A stretch of 64,000 bases of DNA from Rhynchonema sp. JSB1_4 (Eukaryota > Nematoda > Chromadorea > Monhysterida > Xyalidae). Both the position numbers and the translations under genes were made by a program. Location of the stretch: NCBI GenBank assembly GCA_030248065.1, contig JASAMV010007970.1:1-64000 (forward strand), written 5' to 3'. The stretch's first letter is position 1, and each line of letters begins with the position of its first letter. Shown here piece after piece: positions 55,501-60,063 of the stretch. The notes below the pieces were generated by a model that saw only the letters and a list, made by a program, of their open reading frames with translations, was not told where the DNA came from and ran no database searches.

Positions 55501-58439
55501 GCCGTCAGCCGGCAATGCATAGGGAACTGTAGAGGAAAGATGCATCGCAGATTATGGAAACGGTCGCCCACATCAGGCTTGCTCAGGGCGATGGCTTCAG
55601 TTTGGAGTGAAGCTTAAAATTGTGCTCACATTTAGGCTTGACTCCAAGCCTAAACCTAAGTCAAAGAGCAAAGTCCAAACCGAAACCACACGTGGTTGGA
55701 GCCAAACCAACTACTGCGATTATGCCAGCGCCATTAGTTGATACACAAATGGCACAAACGTGGACATTCAGAAGTACAGGTACATGACCTTTACAGTTCG
55801 CCCATTGCCCTGATCCTCGATGATCTACACCACGTGGCCGACTATGACGATGCCCTGGCACCACTCGGGTCGTTAATCGATTGCGAGCGTTTGTACGTGA
55901 TCGGAACGGTGAATCAAACTGCCGCCGTCACGGAATTGCAGATCAAGCACAACTTTCGGTCGGTTGATTGGTGATGTTTGAATATTTTCTGTGGTTTATT
56001 TATGGTTGGCGTTCGTCAGTCAAACTTGGTGATCGGATCAGATCTGCCTTGGTCGCTTGCACGTGCCTTGTTTGAAGCGATAGATGCTTCGGCATTTCAC
56101 TGATTTCAATAATAGGTCCAAAAATTGAGCGCCAGTCGAAATTACTGGCATCAGTGTGGAATGTGAACTGTGTGCCTTTGGCTCCCCGCTTCGACCTGTA
56201 CTCTCGCAGACAGGGGGTGCAACAGGTCATCGTCAGTGCGTCACACAAGTTATTGTGCAACAAATCGCAAAACCACGTGTGCAGGGCAGATCCGATATTC
56301 AATCGCCAAGTTCGACATCGATTGGGATCCAATGTCATTTTCTTTAATAATAATGAGATCATCATAATTCTATCATCGTAAAAGAACCGTCTTGTCGTCA
56401 TGATAAAATATGTATATGTACTGGAAAACTCATTTGAAAACAAAAAAAATCAATTTTGTCAAATTTTTTAGTTTCATGATGTGGGACAAGACGATGGAGC
56501 CGGTGCGCAATCTCCTGTCGCGCTGTCTGCGTCGTCGGCTAATCGACCACGAATGTCGCAAGGGACACAAATGTGTGCCTGATGTTCAAAGGATGGTCGA
56601 ATTTCTGCCGAAAGTGTGGACGCAAGTCAACAAGGTATACCTATCATTGATTGTTTGTCGTTTTGTCACCGTTATTGGCCATAGGTTGTAGGTAAATGAC
56701 CTTAGCTTGGAATCGGAGCAGGTATAACTTCAAGCAGGTTTTTGCTTGTGCCACACAAAGTTGGCTGGTAGATATAGTCGAGAGCAGCTTTGCGACTGAA
56801 ATTCCGCAGTGTAGTCTACAATGAATTTCGTCAACCACTTCATGTGAGGACCAAACAGTCCAGTCACCCATCATAGTTTTCACACCATGGCGAATATTGT
56901 ATGAACATTTGCCCTCTTCCGTGACATGCTGGTCACCCGTCATTTCTGTCACCATGAAGAACAATACTTATACGACAATTAGGTCTAATGGCAAATATTG
57001 AAAACAAAACTATTCTTCAGCATAAGTCGCCATAAAAGAGCGTAAAATACCCTTCCCAACAATGCAGTACCTCGAATCTACTCGGTGTCCCGATGTGAAT
57101 ATCGGTGCCCAATGGTTACTTGACTGTCCCACTGACAATGCACACTCGGCGCCGTCGTGGTTCATCGAAACGTGGAACGACCGAATTGTGCCTCATCTCA
57201 ATCAGGTATGTACATTTGGCTGGGTGATGTTTCAATGTTGACATTTATGGCCTTTCTGCATTGTGTTGTCGCCAATCGGATGGGCATGATAACAAGGGAG
57301 AGCACACAATGGATAGCAGTGGTATGCAACACATTTGGTGACAGATTTCTGGAAAAAATGGACGGGAGAGTTGGAATTTATGAGGTGGTGCACGAGGACA
57401 TCGTCATCATAGGCCTATGCCAATGTAGGTGACGCGCAAACGAGCTCTACAACCTAACCGGCGCGTCTTTCTTGTGACATGATCAGGAACTTGTCATTTT
57501 CGGTTAAAATAAGGAATATTCCCTTAAGATCAACAGTAGATTGTGAACCAATAGAAGGCTGGGGTTCAGTGGGGTCGCTGATTTAAGAGGGTACACTGTA
57601 TTCCCAACCGATACCCTTACCCACATGCCCAGGTGTCACGTGACGCGATCGAGCTTGGCCACATCGCCAGTCGCAGTCAACTGGCCAGCGACCCGACAGA
57701 TCACGTGATCGAGCACTGGCCATGGCTCGATGACCAATCGACGCTGTTGCATCGCGTGGCCATCGATGAATTGCCCAGTGAGGACAAGGCGAACTATGAT
57801 CCGCTGGTATGTTCATATTAATGCGGGGGATATTTTCTCTTTTATTGTTTTGAGAATACTTTTTCTGTTTGACCACTGTGTGTAAAACTTCGAGGTCGGC
57901 AGCCTTGGCGTGCGCTTAATATTGATACCCTGATCACTCGTTACATTTACTGATGTCATGTTCTCGAGATTTAGTGATGCCACTAATTTTGACCAGCACA
58001 CACCTTTTTTGGGAAATGAAAGGCCTTTCTGGGAAAAAACTTAACGGTTTTACCTTTTTTTGGGAAATGAAAGGTCTTTCTGGGAAAAAAACTTAACGGT
58101 TTTCCTTTTTTGGGAAATGAAAGGTCTTTCTGGTAAAAAAAACTTAACGGTTTTACGCTGGTCAAAGCCGTGTGGAAGCAGCAATAATAAATTGAAGTCG
58201 GTTGGTCATCATGAACTTTCAGGTGACTGAGACAAGACAGAATTGGATTTGATCAGGAATTTTATTATCGGGCTACAATAGTGGATTTTCTCTTTCATTA
58301 GATTAAAATTTATTCCATTTCCATATCAAAAACTTGATGTTTCACACTCTTACAGATGGTGCTGCTGAAATTGCAAGAGGAGAAGAGCAAAACTGCCGCG
58401 TCTGCCATAAAATCCAAACACCCGGCTGTACAGTGTTGA
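19529..58439 (+). CDS. NAV: neuron navigator (NAV/unc-53/sickie family), 39 exons, 5'-incomplete
   Basis: NAV proteins are large cytoskeletal regulators of axon guidance and cell migration that bind microtubules and actin. I assembled 39 exons with fully consistent splice phases, giving 2111 codons. Order: the end of a CH domain (IENIANCLQFAESLGV, then ILGLFFSLSRYKQ) at residues 1-60. A Ser/Pro-rich region follows, with MLEKFKFF near residue 237. Then come the NAV motifs GYVSDGDALG (about 727) and SSSLSSGLS ... DDISTDDL (about 790). Coiled coils lie at about 1297-1400 and 1546-1610. The AAA ATPase has Walker A GAAGCGKS at about 1813 and Walker B LILDD at about 1880, then IGTVNQT, KVWTQVNK, and a C-terminus at TGA 58437. 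The first half of the CH domain and the start codon were not found. Vertebrate NAV2/3 are about 2400 aa, so length and order agree. Introns range from 39 bp to 10.7 kb. Identity is very secure and single exon edges slightly less so. Confidence 0.96.
21050..21295. mobile_element. inverted-repeat element with TTAGGC-like core
   Basis: The arms (CTGATTTCAGGG, then GACATCGTCGC at 21050-21092, inverted at 21240-21295) flank a degenerate TTAGGC/CTTAGG array at 21118-21210. The array has three perfect tandem TTAGGC at 21156-21173. No target duplication was identified. Confidence 0.65.
22988..23166. mobile_element. palindromic MITE, Tc1/mariner-like (179 bp)
   Basis: The ends are CAGTACCGGGTGCAATTC and its complement ending GGTACTG, flanked by TA on both sides (22986-22987 and 23167-23168). 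The arms pair over about 65 bp. CAGT ends with TA duplication are typical of Tc1/mariner. Confidence 0.85.
24036..24108 (+). CDS. NAV: NAV exon 2: CH domain
   Basis: Acceptor TTTTTTCCAG. It encodes IENIANCLQFAESLGVNVDG, the best conserved CH helix of NAV2/NAV3-type proteins. It leaves phase 1. Confidence 0.95.
24937..25165 (+). CDS. NAV: NAV exon 3: CH domain end
   Basis: Acceptor TTCCTTACAG. It encodes DIRDGQLKTILGLFFSLSRY, then poly-Ala and Ser/Asn-rich linker. Donor AG/GTTCGC, phase 2. Confidence 0.95.
25249..25343 (+). CDS. NAV: NAV exon 4
   Basis: Acceptor ACATTTCAG. It completes MSRLPSPFK, a NAV-like motif after the CH domain, then Gly/Ser/Pro linker. Donor AAAG/GTGAAC. Confidence 0.92.
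29839..30093. mobile_element. inverted-repeat element with GCCTAA-like core
   Basis: The arms beginning TTGAGCAAAGCAC at 29839 pair with 30081-30093 and continue through GTGAAAAAGAGCAGAG. The centre (29930-29990) is a degenerate GCCTAA/AAGCCTAAG array, the complement of TTAGGC. Confidence 0.65.
30161..30521. mobile_element. inverted-repeat MITE with TA flanks (361 bp)
   Basis: The terminal word TAGTGTTTCC is inverted at the right end. A second inner block (TTATAAC, then GTCGAGATT) is also inverted. TA abuts both ends. Confidence 0.65.
32828..32980 (+). CDS. NAV: NAV exon 5
   Basis: Acceptor GCATTTCCAG. Ser/Gln-rich linker with GIPSPAAL. Donor ACTG/GTGGGT, phase 1 in and out. Confidence 0.9.
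33041..33242. mobile_element. MITE (about 202 bp) in the NAV intron between exons 5 and 6
   Basis: Inverted ends of about 40 bp start TCGCACAATGAC and include ATCCATCCAAAAA, with a few mismatches between arms. No clear target duplication. Confidence 0.7.
33549..33743 (+). CDS. NAV: NAV exon 6: poly-Gln and MLEKFK motif
   Basis: Acceptor ATCCTTCAG. It encodes an eight-Gln run from CAA/CAG codons, then HKMLEKFKFFSHK, which matches the NAV MLEKFK motif. Phase 1 in and out. Confidence 0.93.
34084..34865 (+). CDS. NAV: NAV exon 7: long Ser/Thr/Pro-rich exon
   Basis: Acceptor TGATGTTTCAG, which itself contains the dispersed decamer. It has 260 codons of low-complexity Ser/Thr/Pro/Lys sequence ending in KPILAVKALG, like the NAV AVKG motif. 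Three further decamer copies in this exon encode Glu-Thr-Ser. Confidence 0.93.
35507..35603 (+). CDS. NAV: NAV exon 8
   Basis: Acceptor TTTTGTTGCAG. Thr/Val/Pro-rich linker (PPTPAVVTSTNSPTV), donor TCCG/GTTAGT. Confidence 0.9.
35798..36015 (+). CDS. NAV: NAV exon 9
   Basis: Acceptor ATTTTGAAAG. It encodes KIAIMIPAGSTTQHRQ and DTHSVIYCPKS, resembling the NAV SVVY segment. The non-CAG acceptor is the weakest point. Confidence 0.85.
36310..36397 (+). CDS. NAV: NAV exon 10
   Basis: Acceptor AACTTTTAG, donor ACTG/GTTGGA. It encodes VSPPGALKSKQQRMETTFGC. The intron before it carries a decamer 18 bp upstream of the exon. Confidence 0.82.
36458..36586 (+). CDS. NAV: NAV exon 11
   Basis: Acceptor ATTTTTAG. 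It encodes ESPVSMEDPVKPMAPLMPRA, donor ATTG/GTTGGT, phase 1 in and out. A decamer lies in the exon, read in a different frame from the Glu-Thr-Ser copies. Confidence 0.85.
36651..36719 (+). CDS. NAV: NAV exon 12 (tentative)
   Basis: Acceptor AACTTTTAAG, donor GAAG/GTACCT. It encodes VAAQALTNTNVTAATTVRSA. It is phase 1 on both sides, so it could also be skipped. Confidence 0.6.
36797..36880 (+). CDS. NAV: NAV exon 13: GYVSDGD motif
   Basis: Acceptor TTCCTACAG. It encodes GYVSDGDALGTALAELTTAD and NAGYMSE, the paired GYxSDGD / GYMxxG motifs of NAV proteins. Confidence 0.95.
36948..37050 (+). CDS. NAV: NAV exon 14
   Basis: Acceptor TTATTTTAG. It encodes GGITLYARKMQARFREGLEA, matching the NAV GGLxLYxR segment. 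Donor ATAG/GTTGGT, phase 2, followed by the 10.7-kb intron. Confidence 0.95.
37051..44808. other. first part of the 10.7-kb NAV intron
   Basis: No confident gene apart from the possible exon at 38523-38792. Open frames at 39496-40020 (+, with a GRPKK AT-hook-like word) and 42036-42539 (-) show no family signature and may be chance. Confidence 0.6.
38523..38792 (+). CDS. possible extra NAV exon (phase 0/0)
   Basis: Acceptor GCGTTCCAG, 90 open codons from SSKHYRKAKDPSANS to INNNNTK, donor AAAG/GTGGAA. Composition resembles the NAV linker (Ser, Asn, Thr) and includes Glu-Thr-Ser coded by the decamer. It cannot be spliced between exons 14 and 15 in frame, because that intron is phase 2. It may belong to another isoform or be a chance frame. 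Confidence 0.35.
44809..45170 (+). CDS. NAV: probable alternative first exon of NAV
   Basis: ATG at 44809 opens 120 codons with clean coding character (WESPGTPEPNYAPMFNSGTI, an acidic EDDD run) to a strong donor ACA/GTGAGT. It leaves phase 2, exactly what exon 15 accepts. There is no acceptor directly before the ATG, which suggests a transcription start inside the big intron. Vertebrate NAV genes are known to use internal promoters. It could instead be an unrelated gene. Confidence 0.6.
45171..47792. other. second part of the 10.7-kb NAV intron
   Basis: Open stretches around 46980-47266 follow a good acceptor (CCCATACAG at 46978) and have some coding-like codon use, but no frame joins NAV in phase. 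The 57-bp tandem duplication lies at the 3' end. Confidence 0.5.
47630..47743. repeat. exact 57-bp tandem duplication
   Basis: The unit GTCATTTTCACGTCAAAAAA ... TAGCGCA is present twice without a mismatch (47630-47686 and 47687-47743), 50 bp before NAV exon 15. Confidence 0.95.
47793..48063 (+). CDS. NAV: NAV exon 15: SSSLSSGLS / STDDL motif
   Basis: Acceptor TTATTTCAG. It encodes FEDSSSLSSGLSVENIDDIS, a hallmark NAV segment, then a Pro/Gly/Lys linker. Phase 2 in, phase 0 out. Confidence 0.96.
48286..48418 (+). CDS. NAV: NAV exon 16
   Basis: Acceptor ATGTTTCAG. Ser/Gln-rich linker (SGTHRPKSEQMTAQQQ), donor AATG/GTGTGT. Confidence 0.88.
48585..48655. repeat. TCAATTGGGGCCCGA-type tandem repeat, four units
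   Basis: Four degenerate units of about 15 bp alternating CAATTGGGG and GGCCC/GGCTC words, in the intron between NAV exons 16 and 17. Confidence 0.75.
48715..48907 (+). CDS. NAV: NAV exon 17
   Basis: Acceptor CACAACAG, directly after a decamer. It encodes GGHPQAQLSANGDILHVYHQ and a Gln-rich helix (LQILREHQQRAQ). Phase 1 in, 2 out. Confidence 0.88.
49010..49111 (+). CDS. NAV: NAV exon 18
   Basis: Acceptor ATTCCTCCAG. Poly-Asn run, then MEIPMSGYHSLDRKRHLMGY. Phase 2 in and out. Confidence 0.9.
49170..49277 (+). CDS. NAV: NAV exon 19
   Basis: Acceptor TTTTTTTAG. It encodes SESDYAYRTMPTPASNAMAL and RRVPVFRDRGDHM. Phase 2 in and out. Confidence 0.9.
49344..49444 (+). CDS. NAV: NAV exon 20
   Basis: Acceptor TATGCTTCAG, after a 66-bp intron. 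It encodes VAPRNDVIMDMGDPRWSTAS. Donor GCCA/GTGAGT. Confidence 0.88.
49811..50086 (+). CDS. NAV: NAV exon 21
   Basis: Acceptor TTGCCAACAG, 91 codons including MSRSLYLAEPALKISP. Donor AATG/GTAGGA. Phase 1 in and out. Confidence 0.9.
50348..50423 (+). CDS. NAV: NAV exon 22
   Basis: Acceptor ATCATCGCAG. It encodes GYMRKSVAAEGIYANLIQRA. Donor TGG/GTAAGT. The 24-bp repeat starts 37 bp into the next intron. Confidence 0.9.
50580..50841 (+). CDS. NAV: NAV exon 23
   Basis: Acceptor GCATCTTCAG. Pro/Gly/His-rich, ending in SLSLASNTSSLYSTEEKYQ, which closely follows the NAV segment just before the coiled coil. Confidence 0.95.
51197..51352 (+). CDS. NAV: NAV exon 24: coiled coil
   Basis: Acceptor CGAATTACAG. 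It encodes SEIRKLHREVEAYRDKVRTL onward, a clear heptad coiled coil conserved in NAV. Donor GCT/GTATAC. An alternative GC donor (CAG/GCATGT, exon end 51343) nine bases earlier also keeps frame. Confidence 0.92.
51570..51726 (+). CDS. NAV: NAV exon 25: coiled coil
   Basis: Acceptor TTATTTTCAG. It continues the coiled coil (KDAEMCELKRRMTELRDL), then Ser/Gly linker. Donor TCAA/GTACGT. Confidence 0.93.
51910..52053 (+). CDS. NAV: NAV exon 26
   Basis: Acceptor ACTGTTACAG. Ser/Gly/Asn linker (KRRSSSTAGDSAKDGQS). Phase 1 in and out. Confidence 0.9.
52522..52658 (+). CDS. NAV: NAV exon 27
   Basis: Acceptor TAAATTCAG. Poly-Ser/Lys (SQRSSKSSSSKSSKAD) ending KNKRSW before donor GTATGT. Confidence 0.92.
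52729..52752 (+). CDS. NAV: NAV exon 28: 24-nt microexon
   Basis: Acceptor TTTTTTTTTGTTCAG, donor CAG/GTATGG. It encodes only TPHVDTKQ. Phase 0 on both sides, so it can be skipped without changing frame. Confidence 0.75.
52899..53026 (+). CDS. NAV: NAV exon 29
   Basis: Acceptor ATATTTTCAG. It encodes IRSSLTKAFKNKK, the basic NAV LRSSF-type motif, then an acidic linker. Donor ACAG/GTAAGA. Confidence 0.94.
53088..53232 (+). CDS. NAV: NAV exon 30: second coiled coil
   Basis: Acceptor TTGTTCAG. It encodes RLEALTSAHQLDHMKEQLNK, one of the most conserved NAV stretches. Phase 2 in, 0 out. Confidence 0.97.
53481..53652 (+). CDS. NAV: NAV exon 31
   Basis: Acceptor AAATTTCCAG. It ends the coiled coil (AENAVLKQTNDQLRSLALRG), then a Ser/Glu-rich linker. 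Donor TACG/GTAAGT. Confidence 0.93.
53986..54158 (+). CDS. NAV: NAV exon 32
   Basis: Acceptor TGTTTGCAG. Conserved beta-rich domain before the ATPase (CRKDSASVLIGSVVITSRTSW, then LDADLTKLF). Donor AAT/GTGAGT. Confidence 0.95.
54564..54756 (+). CDS. NAV: NAV exon 33
   Basis: Acceptor TTTTGCTACAG. It encodes EYLHRVDPSNSLSLNHTESV and LGYWCGAQWHY, matching the NAV SVLGY segment. Phase 0 in, 1 out. Confidence 0.96.
55110..55407 (+). CDS. NAV: NAV exon 34: AAA ATPase, Walker A
   Basis: Acceptor CGTGTCACAG. It encodes FDTLVPKCHLHRW, then GAAGCGKSYLARRLAEFI with the P-loop Lys and Ser. Donor CAC/GTGAGT, phase 2. Confidence 0.98.
55797..55958 (+). CDS. NAV: NAV exon 35: AAA ATPase, Walker B
   Basis: Acceptor CCTTTACAG. 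It encodes IALILDDLHHVAD (Walker B Asp-Asp) and YVIGTVNQTA (sensor region). Donor TTCG/GTCGGT. Confidence 0.97.
56472..56634 (+). CDS. NAV: NAV exon 36: AAA ATPase
   Basis: Acceptor AATTTTTTAG. It encodes EPVRNLLSRCLRRRLIDHE and MVEFLPKVWTQVNK, matching the NAV LRRKL and PKVW segments. Confidence 0.97.
57068..57205 (+). CDS. NAV: NAV exon 37
   Basis: Acceptor ACAATGCAG. It encodes DVNIGAQWLLDCPTDN and FIETWNDRIVPHLNQ. Donor CAG/GTATGT. A decamer lies 20 bp into the next intron. Confidence 0.96.
57633..57806 (+). CDS. NAV: NAV exon 38
   Basis: Acceptor ACATGCCCAG. It encodes HVIEHWPWLDDQSTLLHRVA, the NAV PW segment near the C-terminus. Donor CTG/GTATGT. Confidence 0.95.
57987..58166. repeat. 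50-bp tandem repeat (three units) inside TTTGACCAGC/GCTGGTCAAA ends
   Basis: GGGAAATGAAAGG starts at 58011, 58062 and 58112, a period of 50-51 bp. The array is bracketed by TTTTGACCAGC at 57987 and GCTGGTCAAA at 58157. The bracket resembles the centre of the MITE at 19006-19250. It lies in the last NAV intron. Confidence 0.8.
58356..58439 (+). CDS. NAV: NAV exon 39: C-terminus
   Basis: Acceptor ACTCTTACAG. It encodes MVLLKLQEEKSKTAASAIKS and ends at TGA 58437-58439. DPL/MVLLKLQE matches the NAV C-terminal DPLMxxLxRLQE. Confidence 0.93.
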   Translation: MVLLKLQEEKSKTAASAIKSKHPAVQC

Positions 58440-58844
58440 AATTATAAATGATAATATTATTGCATAATTATGGATTGATTGAGTGATTTTGTGATATTTG
58501 TTGAACAACAGACTTGAAAAAATATATTCTGTAAAAAAGGATGTTGTCGCTTTACTCCAACTTTGATTGTTCGTGCTTCTGTGTTTTTTGTCGGTTTTAG
58601 TATCTGAAGTTTTTAGTGTTCCGCTATTTTTGCTATTGTATTTTGAGTCACCCGCCGCTCGCTGCCCGCTCAGTCTGTGCTGCATTCTTGTCTTGGAAAT
58701 TCATTTTTTGTTATTTTTATCAAGATGCGTGTTTGAGTTAATGTGCAGAACGCTCTGAGATGATGTTCGTCACAAACATTATGATCATTATTATTATATG
58801 GAATCACGTCAGATATAATTGTGATTTGACTTTCACTGTGAACA

Positions 58845-58850
58845 AATAAA
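58845..58850 (+). promoter_or_regulatory. candidate polyadenylation signal for NAV
   Basis: AATAAA about 405 bp after the stop codon, on the coding strand. It is the first canonical hexamer I see downstream. Confidence 0.5.
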
Positions 58851-59068
58851 TATGTTATCATGAAACAAAATATAGAAAAAATACGCACAAACCAATCAAA
58901 AAAATGCACATGAACAAACAGGCAGCACTTGAAACGTGGAAAGAGAGCACACACATCTATACTACTAAAACAGGAAGACGTATGTGGGTATGTGTGTTTG
59001 TGGCCCCCTCCCTCGGAAGGGCGGACGGGTCAATTTTCACGGGTAGCTTTGGGTATGCTAACGGGTCT

Positions 59069-59086
59069 TCGGGGGGGGGGGGGGGC
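59069..59086. repeat. poly-G tract
   Basis: About 17 consecutive G bases in a GC-rich patch, downstream of NAV. Confidence 0.9.
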
Positions 59087-59439
59087 ACGGCACGGGCGCG
59101 GCGCTGTGGCCGGGCCGTAGGCACGGGTCCCGTCTAGTTTATTATAATGTAACAACCGACATGATTTATCTATGGAAAGACCGATGTTTTCGGTCACACC
59201 ACGAGTTTAAGCTCTAAGATCATTGACCACTTCGTAGATTCGTGTGCCGTTATGAGGTACGAGCATCTCACTGCGAATTTGGTACGTAGCGAACAGCATA
59301 CAGTTGTTATGTTCCTCGTTCAGTGAGAATCTGAGATTTTAAAGAGCGTATCTGACGTCTTCCACAAGCGCGCAACTTTTTGCGGTATCAACCAAACCGC
59401 TGACTATTATCCAATCTTGCAATATTTCATGTTCAGTTC

Positions 59440-59798
59440 CAAGGGCGGATCCAGGGGGCCACCGGGGCCTGGCCCGCCCCTGAAGGTGGGCACCGTTTCG
59501 GAAGGAAGAAGGAAAAAGGACCCCTAGATCGAAGAATTTTATTCTGATGCACTTCAAAAGTCCAAAAATCCAGATGCACCAATTTTCACTGAAATCTGGC
59601 TTTCGCGCGCTTAAAAAGTGCCAAAATTTCGCGTGCTTCGCGCACATTGCCACATTTTGTATAATATTTCGGGTAAAAAGCGCAGAATTCTAAACAAGCG
59701 CGCGATAAAAATGACTTTTCAAAAATGGAACAAGCACTGGGTAAAAATGACTTTTTGAATTTGGCCCCTCCCTTGGCCAAAAGCTGGATCCGCCACTG
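59440..59798. mobile_element. hAT-type MITE (359 bp), CAGTGGCGGATCC family
   Basis: The left end is CAAGGGCGGATCCAG and the right end is CTGGATCCGCCACTG, with a perfect 8-bp duplication TTCAGTTC at 59432-59439 and 59799-59806. CAGTGGCGGATCC is a widespread hAT terminal motif. The left end carries two substitutions. Confidence 0.93.
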
Positions 59799-59893
59799 TT
59801 CAGTTCACTAAAACTAAACTATACCACAGTGCGTGCACGCAGTTATATTAGGATTGTTTTGCATTTTCGAGCATAAACGCCCTAAATATATAC

Positions 59894-60063
59894 ATCTGAA
59901 ATAGTATGAGCCAACCCTCTGCACAACAAGTTGTTGTAGCATGCGATCGCACATTTGTGAAGATCCGTCGTCGGACCATTGTGTTCCAATAGTTGGTAGT
60001 CCTTCTTCATTCGGTAGTCGCTCCAGTTTGGCTCCAGCGCGATTGATATCCGTTTACGAAATG
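59894..60063 (-). CDS. PAN/apple-like exon
   Basis: - strand acceptor TTTTTGCAG, donor GAT/GTATAT. It encodes LEPNWSDYRMKKDYQLLEHN and KCAIACYNNLLCRG, with Cys spacing (C-x3-C-x5-C) like PAN modules. Confidence 0.42.
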
